A DNA stretch of 33,738 bases from a virus: the IMG/VR virus record IMGVR_UViG_3300046777_001331, positions 1-33,738 of that record; one strand, written 5' to 3'. Position numbers and translations under genes: made by a program. A model generated the notes under the pieces. It made no database searches, had not been told where the DNA came from, and saw only the letters and a program-made list of their open reading frames with translations. Below are positions 23,168 through 29,923 of this stretch, one piece after another (the stretch's first letter is position 1; each line of letters opens with the position of its first letter).

Positions 23168-23649
23168 GGTTCACGGCCTTATCATTCGTAGGCGTAAAGG
23201 AGAAGGGCGGTAACAACATAGCGTTTACTGACCAATACTTGCAGTACATCATGAGCTTGCAAGGGTGGAAACCTACCTACCATTGGTGCAGTTTCTTTGT
23301 TGCAGCTATGCTGGATGAGTGTGGAATACCTCACAAGATTAGCGGGTGGTCGCCAACTGCATACAACAAGAATGATGTGATCTATACAGATGGTAAATTC
23401 TACCAATCGTACAACCCGAATGACGTACTGGTCATGACTTTATCATACAACCATTTTAGAAACAGTAACAGGTACAAGGCCATCGGGCATACGGGTATAG
23501 TTGACCGTATTAATCCGTATTCAGTACGCACCATTGAGGGCAATACAAATGATTCAGGTTCACGTGACGGGCGCAGTAGTGGTGGTGTATATGTCAAGAT
23601 AAGACCATTGAACAAGAGCATACATATAACAAGATGGAAAAAGGCATGA
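23074..23649 (+). CDS. CHAP-like endolysin with N-terminal signal
   Basis: 191 residues. Residues 1-25 are a signal sequence (basic start, hydrophobic core PALICVLLCSFSI, AxA-like end IANA). The peptidase domain has its Cys in the helix YHWCSFFVAAML (C72), His in IGHTGIVDRI (H139), and a polar third residue in RTIEGNTND (E155/N157). The order Cys-helix, His-strand, Glu/Asn-strand is that of CHAP/NlpC-type amidases and endopeptidases. It would cut peptidoglycan after export or release. The gene starts inside the holin-like gene in another frame and ends in an ATGA overlap with the next. Confidence 0.85.
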   Translation: MAKGCLIPALICVLLCSFSIRIANANDGYCVRFTALSFVGVKEKGGNNIAFTDQYLQYIMSLQGWKPTYHWCSFFVAAMLDECGIPHKISGWSPTAYNKNDVIYTDGKFYQSYNPNDVLVMTLSYNHFRNSNRYKAIGHTGIVDRINPYSVRTIEGNTNDSGSRDGRSSGGVYVKIRPLNKSIHITRWKKA

Positions 23650-24047
23650 AGCGCATAGCACTTTATATAGGCATTATAGTCGTAGTTGGTAGTGGTATAA
23701 TCCTAACCTTTCGCGGCTGCAACAAGAAAGAAAATCCGGCTGTTGATAGACTTAATACTATCAATGATTCATTGTATCAAATCATTCAGCTGAATAATGA
23801 TAAGACCGATTCACTCTTTGCCAAGATTGACTCACTTGCCATGCGCACGGATACCATCATAGAACGCCACCAAATTACCAATGAATACTATCAAAATGAA
23901 ACGTTTAATATTCTTAACTCTACTCCTGCTAATGCAGATAGTAAGTTTCGGGCAACGCTCAGAAAGTCGGACTCGTTACTCAAGGCGGGATTTTACACCC
24001 GAACTTACAACCTACGATCAGCAGCTTTTCAATCTGAACTACAATAG
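23646..24047 (+). CDS. Inner-membrane coiled-coil protein, i-spanin-like
   Basis: 133 residues from the ATG at 23646, chosen because it overlaps the endolysin stop (ATGA); an ATG at 23634 would add four residues. One N-terminal transmembrane helix (about 4-23, ALYIGIIVVVGSGIILTF) is followed by a periplasmic helical region rich in Asn/Asp/Ile heptads. This is the build of Rz-type inner-membrane spanins. Its 3' 152 bp overlap the next gene in another frame, as Rz and Rz1 often do. The family cannot be fixed by sequence alone. Confidence 0.65.
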   Translation: MKRIALYIGIIVVVGSGIILTFRGCNKKENPAVDRLNTINDSLYQIIQLNNDKTDSLFAKIDSLAMRTDTIIERHQITNEYYQNETFNILNSTPANADSKFRATLRKSDSLLKAGFYTRTYNLRSAAFQSELQ

Positions 24048-24336
24048 CATGATGTACTGGTACAACACCACCAAAGAATTGGATAGTTTGTATCAGATGG
24101 AGAAGCTAAAGACGCACTATTATGCTAAGATAACAGGCATACAAGCAGCGAGTTATGAAACATTAGCGACTATCTACGAGAACAAGCAAAGCATCGAAAG
24201 TGCCGTCAATGCTGAGAAGGATAATCAAATAAAGGATTTGAAGAAAAGAAACAGGCGGTTAATAATTTCCAACACAATGCTCACAGTTGGTATCACAGCG
24301 GTAGCTTTTTCTACTATATATTTTACAATACTATAG
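23896..24336 (+). CDS. Exported coiled-coil protein with C-terminal membrane helix, spanin-like
   Basis: 146 residues from the ATG at 23896, which starts a clean signal peptide (MKRLIFLTLLLLMQIVSFGQ); an ATG at 23881 gives five extra residues. No lipobox Cys is present. The middle is helical (STTKELDS-type heptads, then SAVNAEKDNQIKDLKKRNRR). The last ~22 residues form a membrane helix (SNTMLTVGITAVAFSTIYF). An exported N-terminus with a C-terminal inner-membrane anchor recalls unimolecular spanins, but these need a lipidated N-terminus. It begins within the i-spanin-like gene (152 bp overlap). Confidence 0.62.
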   Translation: MKRLIFLTLLLLMQIVSFGQRSESRTRYSRRDFTPELTTYDQQLFNLNYNSMMYWYNTTKELDSLYQMEKLKTHYYAKITGIQAASYETLATIYENKQSIESAVNAEKDNQIKDLKKRNRRLIISNTMLTVGITAVAFSTIYFTIL

Positions 24337-24338
24337 AT

Positions 24339-24662
24339 ATGGATTTTCAGCCGAGAGATTTAGTAACAATTATAGGTGGTGCTGTATCGCTTACCGGGTT
24401 ATACTATGCTTTGAAGCGTGACGTTGTGAAGGTTAGCGCATCACTTAAGACTGTTGAATCATACCATAAACGAGAGGTTACCATGCTTGCTGAATCTATA
24501 AAGGATACTAAAGAAGAATTCAATAATAAACTCACGGCTATGAAGGATGAACAGAACAAGGCTATTGATAAGCTTGAAAGCAAGATAGACACCATAGCTA
24601 CGCAGAATATTTTGATATCAAACAACCTTGCGGAATTGACAGGATACTTGCGAGGTAAATAA
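24339..24662 (+). CDS. Membrane-anchored coiled-coil protein of the lysis cassette
   Basis: 107 residues: a short N-terminus, one membrane helix (about 8-26, LVTIIGGAVSLTGLYYAL), then about 75 residues of charged coiled coil (SYHKREVTMLAESIKDTKEE and onward) ending at GYLRGK. A protein of this plan follows the lysis genes in many Bacteroidota phages. It may be a further spanin-like or lysis-regulating factor. It starts 2 bp after the previous stop. Confidence 0.68.
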   Translation: MDFQPRDLVTIIGGAVSLTGLYYALKRDVVKVSASLKTVESYHKREVTMLAESIKDTKEEFNNKLTAMKDEQNKAIDKLESKIDTIATQNILISNNLAELTGYLRGK

Positions 24663-24670
24663 AACATACT

Positions 24671-25699
24671 ATGCATACAATAGACCGCGAAAAATTACAT
24701 CGTGAATTGCACGATGGAAATGGCCCTATTATCCCTAGAGTTCGCGAATTAATAAAGAAGTATGCGCTTGACATTACCGTCAATTCATTAGACAAAAGCT
24801 ATCGCAGGTGGGTAGATAAGCTTACAGTTGAATCGGTAAAGCCAGCACCACAACTTGCAAACTTGGATAATCATATAGGTGATTTTACCAATATGATAAA
24901 TGAGTTGATACCACAGGAAGCGAACCCGCTTGACTTGCCACCATCACAGGAATCAAACTATAAACCGTTTAAGTTACCCGTGAATCATAACAACATCTTG
25001 TTGCTATCGGATATTCACGTTCCATACCATAACATACAGGCGTTGACGCTTGCACTTAAGTACGGTTTGGAGAATGAGGTTAACACTATCCTATTGAACG
25101 GTGATATAATAGACTTCTACGCAATTAGTCGCTTTGAAAAAGACCCTAGAAAAAGAAACTTTGGGCATGAAGTGCTAATGACCAGGCAGTTCTTGCAAAC
25201 GTTACGCAAGCTTTTCCCCAATGCTGCTATCTATTACAAGTGTGGTAACCACGATGTGCGCTATGATCACTACATCATGCGCAATGCACCTGATTTATTA
25301 GGCATGAATGAGTTTAGTTTTGAAAGTTTGATGAAGCTTGACGAACTGAACATAACGTTCATACCGGATAAACAGATAATCCATGCAGGTAAGTTGACAA
25401 TATTGCACGGGCATGAACTGGGTGCATCTGTATTTAGTCCTGTAAACATTGCACGTGGTCTGTTTTTACGTGCTAAGGATAGCGCATTGTGCGGTCATCA
25501 CCACCAAGCAAGTGAACATACAGAGCCTAACATTAATGGCAAGCTAACAACGTGTTGGAGTGTGGCTTGTTTGTGCGAATTACATCCTGATTACATGCCG
25601 ATCAACAAGCACCATCACGGGTTTGCACACGTGCGTATCATGGATACGGGAGATTTTGAAGTGAACAATTATCGCATTGTTAATGGTAAGATTCGATAA
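24671..25699 (+). CDS. Calcineurin-like metallophosphoesterase
   Basis: 342 residues. All five metal motifs are present in order: D114-I-H116 (LLSDIHVPYH), G144-D145-xx-D148 (LLNGDIIDFY), G192-N-H-D195 (KCGNHDVRYDH), H246-G-H248 (ILHGHELG) and G275-H-H-H (CGHHHQASEH). The first ~60 residues form a small helix-turn-helix-like lead (IDREKLHRELHDG, SLDKSYRRWVDKL). Enzymes of this type in Bacteroidota phages follow the lysis cassette. Substrates could be DNA ends, nucleotides or RNA, and none can be chosen here. A strong bidirectional terminator follows the stop. Confidence 0.93.
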   Translation: MHTIDREKLHRELHDGNGPIIPRVRELIKKYALDITVNSLDKSYRRWVDKLTVESVKPAPQLANLDNHIGDFTNMINELIPQEANPLDLPPSQESNYKPFKLPVNHNNILLLSDIHVPYHNIQALTLALKYGLENEVNTILLNGDIIDFYAISRFEKDPRKRNFGHEVLMTRQFLQTLRKLFPNAAIYYKCGNHDVRYDHYIMRNAPDLLGMNEFSFESLMKLDELNITFIPDKQIIHAGKLTILHGHELGASVFSPVNIARGLFLRAKDSALCGHHHQASEHTEPNINGKLTTCWSVACLCELHPDYMPINKHHHGFAHVRIMDTGDFEVNNYRIVNGKIR

Positions 25700-25703
25700 A
25701 TGA

Positions 25704-25731
25704 AAAAGCCCCCACCGTTGCAGGGGCTTTT
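25704..25731. terminator. Bidirectional intrinsic terminator
   Basis: AAAAGCCCC (25704-25712) pairs perfectly with GGGGCTTTT (25723-25731) around a 10-base loop. T residues follow in both directions (CTTTTAT to the right, GCTTTTTCAT to the left). It ends the rightward late transcript and would also stop leftward transcripts that pass the antisense zincin gene. Confidence 0.88.
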
Positions 25732-25795
25732 ATCAATCAAATAACAAAAACAATGAAAAGTGTTATGAACACAAAACCGTTGTAAATATAGCACA

Positions 25796-26041
25796 ATGAA
25801 ACGCAAGCCACATCCAAAAGTTATTCATCGCAAACTCGGAAGGGAGAAGGCTGATGGGTTGTACTGCGACAACGTTATTGAGATAGACCCTACATTGCCA
25901 CCTATGCGCTATCTAATTGTGCTTATCCATGAGTATCTTCATCACATTCAACCTGAGTGGAGTGAGGAAAAGGTGGATGCTGAAGGTGAGGCACTGGGTA
26001 GGTTTCTGTGGAAACATGGCTATCGCAAGGTGCAGCAATGA
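25796..26041 (+). CDS. Minimal zincin metallopeptidase
   Basis: 81 residues. The centre is IVLIHEYLHHIQPEW: H45-E46-x-x-H49 is the zincin HExxH motif. D61-A-E-G-E after it may supply the third ligand, as in gluzincins. The N-terminal half has a strand pair with GLYCDNVIEID. At 81 residues it is at the lower limit for a zincin, so it may be a minimal wss/SprT/M78-like protease or an inactive relative. It is the last plus-strand gene, beyond the terminator. Its own promoter was not found (25732-25795 has no good TAnnTTTG). Confidence 0.75.
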   Translation: MKRKPHPKVIHRKLGREKADGLYCDNVIEIDPTLPPMRYLIVLIHEYLHHIQPEWSEEKVDAEGEALGRFLWKHGYRKVQQ

Positions 26042-26067
26042 TGCGCCCGCTGCTAAGGATTAAAAAT

Positions 26068-26280
26068 CTATTCATCAAACAATCCTTCCGTTATTTCTAT
26101 AAACCTATCGTAAAGTTCGGCTATCTTTCCTTCTACCTCCTCACTATTTTCACCGTACTTAAATTCTCTTCGCATCAAATCCATGATGTCTTTTAGTGCA
26201 TCCTTATACCGGGCAGCGTTAAGAGTATAGTTGTATTCTATTTCTTCTTCTGGTAGATCAAAGGTTAGTGTTGCTTTCAT
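26068..26280 (-). CDS. Small acidic conserved phage protein
   Basis: 70 residues beginning MKATLTFDLPEEEIEYNYTL. The MKATLTF-LPEE start followed by a helix with DLMRREFKYG is a pattern I know from small proteins at the end of Bacteroidota phage early operons. Function unknown. Last gene of the minus block, converging with the zincin gene (26 bp gap, no terminator seen there). Confidence 0.75.
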   Translation of the reverse strand: MKATLTFDLPEEEIEYNYTLNAARYKDALKDIMDLMRREFKYGENSEEVEGKIAELYDRFIEITEGLFDE

Positions 26281-26365
26281 CTTGCTTTTTAATTTGGTTA
26301 TTTAAATCACGTAGTGCTAGGGCTATTAGCCATATTGGTATTGATATTATTAGTGCTGCTATCAT
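26258..26365 (-). CDS. 35-residue membrane micro-protein
   Basis: MIAALIISIPIWLIALALRD, then a charged tail NNQIKKQDESNTN. One hydrophobic helix. The start has an A/G-rich leader (AAAAAGAA before ATG). It overlaps the end of the upstream HTH gene and the start of the downstream gene in different frames, as several neighbours do. Supported only by its composition and coupling. Confidence 0.5.
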   Translation of the reverse strand: MIAALIISIPIWLIALALRDLNNQIKKQDESNTNL

Positions 26366-26579
26366 TTCTTTTTGCTTTTCTTTTTTTGATTGTTGTTGGT
26401 TGGATGGTGTATGCACCATATATGTTTTGGTCTACTTGTATTCCGATGTCTTTAAACAATCGCAAGTACCTGTAAGCCGTGCGTTCAGTCACCATTAGTT
26501 CTTTGGCTATCACATGCACTGGCATATCACGTTGCTGCATCTGTACCATAAGGGTTAGCACACGTTTAATCTTGTCCAT
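26307..26579 (-). CDS. Small helix-turn-helix protein (DeoR/HTH_11-like)
   Basis: 90 residues from the ATG at 26579 (an upstream in-frame start at 26618 would add 13 residues inside the previous gene). Residues about 5-58 form a winged helix: KRVLTLMVQMQQRDMPVHVI, AKELMVTERTAYRYLRLFKD as the HTH, and a wing IQVDQNIYGAYTI. The C-terminal tail is basic and low in complexity (KKRKAKRNDSSTNN). It resembles DNA-binding heads of DeoR/WYL regulators without an effector domain. It may be a late-acting or operon-end regulator. Confidence 0.72.
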   Translation of the reverse strand: MDKIKRVLTLMVQMQQRDMPVHVIAKELMVTERTAYRYLRLFKDIGIQVDQNIYGAYTIQPTTIKKRKAKRNDSSTNNINTNMANSPSTT

Positions 26580-26790
26580 GTTCAATCTGTGTGCGGTTAG
26601 GTAATCCACTTTCACCATCTATATACCCGTCGTTATAGGCATTGTAAATGTGGTTCATTTCAATCGTTTGTACCGCGTTCAATAGTGCTTCCATTTCCGC
26701 CCATGTCATGCGTATGGCTTGACCTTTGAACTTGCGTTTTAAGGTTAGATGCAATCTGCGTATTGCTGTTTCTTTTTTCTCCTGTGTCAT
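26566..26790 (-). CDS. Small helical protein, distant member of the KKETAxxxL family
   Basis: 74 residues. EKKETAIRRL at the start and LLNAVQTIEMNHIYNAYNDG in the second half parallel the proteins at 27750-27986 and 31812-32051 (KKxTAxEx...AKxMExxQIxxAxxxG). It lacks their C-terminal YYNETY motif. Coupled by ATGA to the gene before it. Function unknown. Confidence 0.65.
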   Translation of the reverse strand: MTQEKKETAIRRLHLTLKRKFKGQAIRMTWAEMEALLNAVQTIEMNHIYNAYNDGYIDGESGLPNRTQIEHGQD

Positions 26791-26957
26791 AAATACTTTG
26801 TGTCTTTGGTTATGGTAAATAAGTCTTTGTTGACTGCTTTGATTCGTCTATGCAAGTTGTTCTTTACGTACGATGTTTTGGAATTGACAAACATCTGTAG
26901 TAATGCTAGACGTTCTTGTTGTAGATCCTCAAGGGGTAGTAACTTTCTTTTGTACAT
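26787..26957 (-). CDS. 56-residue helical micro-protein
   Basis: MYKRKLLPLEDLQQERLALL, then QMFVNSKTSYVKNNLHRRIK and a Lys-rich end DTKYL. Basic and helical. Its stop overlaps the next start (ATGA), and its own start lies inside the end of the upstream gene, as is usual in this operon. It fills what would otherwise be a gap between 26790 and 26929. Function unknown. Confidence 0.68.
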   Translation of the reverse strand: MYKRKLLPLEDLQQERLALLQMFVNSKTSYVKNNLHRRIKAVNKDLFTITKDTKYL

Positions 26958-27198
26958 TGAGTTTAAGTAATTCGTTTTTTACGTGGTGGTAGTAAGCTTT
27001 CACGGAGTAGAATTCACCGGTGCTTTCGAAATCGTTAAGGATGTCATTAGGTGCGTTGCTGATTGCTTCGTCTACGCAAAGTATTGCGCAGTTAAGTGCT
27101 TTGATATGCACATCAACCAGGTTGCCTTCTTGCTTTTCGCCCTCGACTAAATCAAAATAGTTCGAGTACAGTTGCCATGCTTTGTCTTTTGCTTTCAT
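26929..27198 (-). CDS. Small conserved helical phage protein
   Basis: 89 residues: MKAKDKAWQLYSNYFDLVEG, then a helix with IKALNCAILCVDEAISNAPN and a final YYHHVKNELLKLN. The plan MKAK-KA, a CA-x-x-CVDE helix and YxxVKxE occurs widely in small proteins of Bacteroidota phages. No function is known. Overlapped at both ends by micro-genes. Confidence 0.72.
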   Translation of the reverse strand: MKAKDKAWQLYSNYFDLVEGEKQEGNLVDVHIKALNCAILCVDEAISNAPNDILNDFESTGEFYSVKAYYHHVKNELLKLNVQKKVTTP

Positions 27199-27301
27199 TG
27201 TTTAGCTTGTTTAATAATTCTATTACTTGCTCCTTGTTATAGTAGTGCTGCATCGAATTGCGCACATGGTCTTTGAGTTGATCAATGGTCATTGCTTTCA
27301 T
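27152..27301 (-). CDS. 49-residue micro-protein
   Basis: MKAMTIDQLKDHVRNSMQHY, then YNKEQVIELLNKLNNESKRQ and a short tail. Two helices. The ATG overlaps the stop of the hydrolase-like gene (TAATG). The C-terminal 47 bp overlap the next gene in another frame. Real coding is supported by the coupling; function unknown. Confidence 0.62.
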   Translation of the reverse strand: MKAMTIDQLKDHVRNSMQHYYNKEQVIELLNKLNNESKRQSMATVLELF

Positions 27302-27753
27302 TAGTAGTCGCCTTTAAAGTGATTAAAAAAGTATGCGGGTATTTCGCTGTGCTTTAGCTTCATGCTTACTGCCTTACCACCTGTTGCATTGATTTGATTA
27401 GCTACATCATCCATGCTCTTGTTGATATCTCCCCAATTCGATTGATTGTAGAACATGTAGGTGTTAGTGGTGTATGCAGTTTTTGCATAATCCATCCGGG
27501 TAGACGGGTCAAGCAGTACCACCATTGCGTAATCTTGCGAGTAGTTACGCAGCACATCCAAACCACCTGCACTAAATCCGATAAGTGCGGTTGTCTTCGG
27601 GTCTACGTTTGCAATACTGGATAGCTTCGTACCATATGGTGCTATGTGTATTTCATAGCGTGACCACATCCAATCGGGTATCTGTTTCTCCATCCATGCG
27701 GGGGTAGCATAGTGCATGCCCCCCCATATGATTAATGTGCAAAGTGCGTTCAT
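27301..27753 (-). CDS. Miniature alpha/beta-hydrolase-like protein
   Basis: 150 residues. Strand TLIIWGG (6-12) is followed by helix and strand, then the nucleophile elbow ALIGFSAGGLDVL with S61 in GxSxG. The next strand VVLLDPST carries D82, and H135 lies in MKLKHSEIPAYFF near the C-terminus. Order and spacing suit a Ser-Asp-His hydrolase reduced to its core, about half the usual size. The N-terminus may be a short exported or membrane-near segment (MNALCTLIIWGG). The gene lies among replication-block small genes, coupled to both neighbours. A substrate cannot be told; lipid, ester or peptide bonds are possible. Confidence 0.7.
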   Translation of the reverse strand: MNALCTLIIWGGMHYATPAWMEKQIPDWMWSRYEIHIAPYGTKLSSIANVDPKTTALIGFSAGGLDVLRNYSQDYAMVVLLDPSTRMDYAKTAYTTNTYMFYNQSNWGDINKSMDDVANQINATGGKAVSMKLKHSEIPAYFFNHFKGDY

Positions 27754-27986
27754 TTGTATGTTTCGTTGTAGTATTTTATTGCATTAACCCATTCAAATAT
27801 CAATGTAGAATCTTTTTGATTTAGCATTTCGTCGCATGCAGTTTTGTAAGCTTCAATTATTTGGTCACGCTCCATTACCTTAGCTTCTATCTTCAACTCA
27901 CTTAGGGTTATTGCATTCAATGTGCCATCCGCTATGCGGTTTCTAATGGCATCAATAAGATATTCCACTGCTGTTTCTTTTTTCAT
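27750..27986 (-). CDS. KKxTAxEx / YYNETY family small protein, paralogue A
   Basis: 78 residues: MKKETAVEYLIDAIRNRI, then EAKVMERDQIIEAYKTACDE and the C-terminal YYNETYK. The same plan and nearly the same length occur at 31812-32051, and both share 22 identical bases near the 3' end (27756-27777 and 31827-31848). The family is common in Bacteroidota phages, often in several copies; function unknown. ATGA overlaps on both sides. Confidence 0.75.
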   Translation of the reverse strand: MKKETAVEYLIDAIRNRIADGTLNAITLSELKIEAKVMERDQIIEAYKTACDEMLNQKDSTLIFEWVNAIKYYNETYK

Positions 27987-28183
27987 TTGTCTTCTTCGTT
28001 ATAAAAAACCATTAAATGAATAATTAATCCCACATTTAATATACCCCATATCATGAGCAAACTTAATCTACCGCTGTTAGACCATTTTGTAACATCGGTT
28101 TCTAACGTAATGAATAAAGCGCATAGATATGCAAGTACTGCGGATGCTATTAAGTAAATCAGTATTTTAATTTCCTTACTCAT
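27983..28183 (-). CDS. Two-helix small membrane protein
   Basis: 66 residues with two membrane helices (about 6-26, KILIYLIASAVLAYLCALFI; 42-62, LLMIWGILNVGLIIHLMVF) joined by a short polar loop, and an acidic end NEEDK. Coupled by ATGA to the exonuclease gene upstream and to the paralogue A gene downstream. Could be a holin-like or antiholin-like early membrane protein; no proof. Confidence 0.68.
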   Translation of the reverse strand: MSKEIKILIYLIASAVLAYLCALFITLETDVTKWSNSGRLSLLMIWGILNVGLIIHLMVFYNEEDK

Positions 28184-28944
28184 AGTGCTAAAGTATTAAG
28201 GTATTCACGCCACATCGGTACACGCTCCTGAAGCTTTGCGATAGCTGCTTCATCAAACTCCACAACCTTTTCGTGGATGCGCTCCTGTACTGGTATATCA
28301 TACGTCCATTCGCTAAGGTCTGTTTCAAGGTTAGCACTTGGATTTTCATTCAAGTAAGTAGGCATGTCATAAATCATATTCTTTTCTATGCGCTGCGCCT
28401 TTTTAATGAATTCAGGGTTGCTCTGTGGATCAATAAGATTCATGCGTAATGATAAGCGGTACTTTTCAGTATCTATCATTTGACTAGGAGCATTAACAAG
28501 CACAAAGCAAAACGTAGCCTTTGGCGCACCTGTTAGCCAGCAATATGCTTGACCTTGCCAATAGTAGTCTTTGCTAATCTCGTTAAGCTTTGCATCCATG
28601 AAGGTGTGTATATCCCAACTGCTTTTGATATCCGGCACGTTCACTACTACGCCACCATCTTTAATAAGCAAATCGGGTGTACCTGTAATGTACTCATTCT
28701 TGAAATTGATTTCGTTTTTGAATACAATTGCGCCACGTTCCCTGCGCCACATGTCTATCGCATCATTCTCAACCGCTACACCTTTCTCAATATACTTGTT
28801 ACTTATCTCTTTGTAACGGTTGTACTTCTGTTGGATGTAGATTTCGAGTAGTGCGCTCTTACAGGTTTCTGATAGTCCTGTCTTAGTACGTGCATCGGTC
28901 ATTAGCTTACCTAGCTGCGATGCTCTAAATAAAGTTTGTTCCAT
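28180..28944 (-). CDS. Lambda-exonuclease/YqaJ-like recombination nuclease
   Basis: 254 residues. PD-(D/E)xK nuclease with E60 in the helix KGVAVENDAIDMW, D91 in YITGTPDLLI, D105-I-K107 in VPDIKSSWD and a Q-x-x-x-Y helix YWQGQAYCWL (Q130-Y134). This is the set found in YqaJ-type viral recombinases and lambda exonuclease. It would resect double-strand ends to leave 3' tails for the annealing protein encoded just upstream (28974-29651). The two form a Red-like pair. Confidence 0.9.
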   Translation of the reverse strand: MEQTLFRASQLGKLMTDARTKTGLSETCKSALLEIYIQQKYNRYKEISNKYIEKGVAVENDAIDMWRRERGAIVFKNEINFKNEYITGTPDLLIKDGGVVVNVPDIKSSWDIHTFMDAKLNEISKDYYWQGQAYCWLTGAPKATFCFVLVNAPSQMIDTEKYRLSLRMNLIDPQSNPEFIKKAQRIEKNMIYDMPTYLNENPSANLETDLSEWTYDIPVQERIHEKVVEFDEAAIAKLQERVPMWREYLNTLAL

Positions 28945-28973
28945 TGTGTTTTGTTATTGATGCTGCTAAGATA

Positions 28974-29651
28974 TTACAACAATCCGCTAAGTTCTTGCTT
29001 TTTAACATTTACTAACGGTTCAATCTGTGCGTAGAATTCTTGCGGGCAGGCTTGCAAGATGATGTCACAATCATCTAAGCTTTGCGCTTTCTCGATTAAC
29101 TCAAGCATGTACTGTACATCTTTATTGGATGCGTTAAGGCTACCCTTTAACTTGAATGGCTTGTACACATCCACGTTGTTACGGTTAAGGTCACGGCCTA
29201 ACAACTTGCCAAATGACAACGCAGCGTTTTTAAGGCACTCTGTTTTGAGTTTAGGGAATGCAAGGTCTAAGGCGTTGGGCTTTTTATTATCTGCGTTTAA
29301 TGCCCATCTATTGCGCTGAATCGGGTCGGCTGCTAATGCACTGGGTACTTTGTCAACCATGATGACAATAGATGCTGCACCTGTTCTACGCAACTCATAC
29401 CCGGTTATCGGATGGATCACTACAAGGTCAAGGCTACCTACAACCTCGTTAGCCATACGCTCCCACTTAAAATTTTCAGTGCGCCAATGGCCGAAGAACA
29501 TTTCATCTAAGGTGGTTTCTACGTGTGATACTACGAGGGTCTTTGCCTTACCATCGGGGGTCTTTTCAATTCCGAGTTCATCGGGTTTGGCGTTAAGCAT
29601 TTGCTGAAACTTCTGCAATGCTTCAAGATTGTCTTTGTGGAATGAGTTCAT
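28974..29651 (-). CDS. Rad52-superfamily single-strand annealing protein (Sak/ERF-like)
   Basis: 225 residues from the ATG at 29651, preferred over a start 36 bases upstream because the N-terminus MNSFHKDNLEALQKFQQML reads as the first helix. The core shows the strand-helix pattern FKWERMANEVVGSLDLVVIH, the hairpin YELRRTGAASIVIMV, and the C-terminal helix ECLKNAALSFGKLLGRDLNR. The Lys-Asn-Ala-Ala-x-Ser-x-Gly and Gly-Arg-Asp-Leu-Asn patterns mark Rad52-like phage annealing proteins. The gene precedes the exonuclease and follows the operator-rich gap. An SSB-like gene (31240-31473) is in the same block. Confidence 0.78.
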   Translation of the reverse strand: MNSFHKDNLEALQKFQQMLNAKPDELGIEKTPDGKAKTLVVSHVETTLDEMFFGHWRTENFKWERMANEVVGSLDLVVIHPITGYELRRTGAASIVIMVDKVPSALAADPIQRNRWALNADNKKPNALDLAFPKLKTECLKNAALSFGKLLGRDLNRNNVDVYKPFKLKGSLNASNKDVQYMLELIEKAQSLDDCDIILQACPQEFYAQIEPLVNVKKQELSGLL

Positions 29652-29668
29652 GTTATTTGATTTTGATT

Positions 29669-29773
29669 TTAATACTTGGCTAAACAATCATTTAGTTCTT
29701 GGCAGTAGCTAAGGATTGCAAAGATTACGATAATGGCTACAACGTAGCGGAGAATGGTAGATGCTGTTTTCAT
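29669..29773 (-). CDS. 34-residue membrane micro-protein, first gene after the operator region
   Basis: MKTASTILRYVVAIIVIFAI, then LSYCQELNDCLAKY: one membrane helix and two Cys in the short tail. First open frame after the dyad-rich gap 29774-29941, 17 bp before the annealing protein gene. Small size limits certainty. Confidence 0.6.
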   Translation of the reverse strand: MKTASTILRYVVAIIVIFAILSYCQELNDCLAKY

Positions 29774-29857
29774 ATTGTAAGAATTATTGTTATTGATAGC
29801 GCGAAGATAGTGCAATTACTTACACTTACCCTGTTAAAAATTGTTAAAATTGCAATT

Positions 29858-29874
29858 GGTTACAGATTGTAACC
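29858..29874. promoter_or_regulatory. Palindrome GGTTACA-N3-TGTAACC
   Basis: Perfect 7+3+7 dyad, different in sequence from the TATACC pair, centred 26 bp from copy 1. A second DNA-binding protein, or a small RNA hairpin if transcribed. Confidence 0.6.
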
Positions 29875-29882
29875 ACCTTGAT

Positions 29883-29900
29883 TATACCTATAAGGGTATA
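29883..29900. promoter_or_regulatory. Palindrome TATACC-N6-GGTATA, copy 1
   Basis: TATACC, six bases TATAAG, GGTATA. One further pair (T29882, A29901) extends it to 20 bases. Identical arms and spacer length to copy 2, with centres 41 bp (about four helix turns) apart. Typical of a dimeric repressor site. Confidence 0.7.
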
Positions 29901-29923
29901 AATGCAACACAATTACCCTCGTT

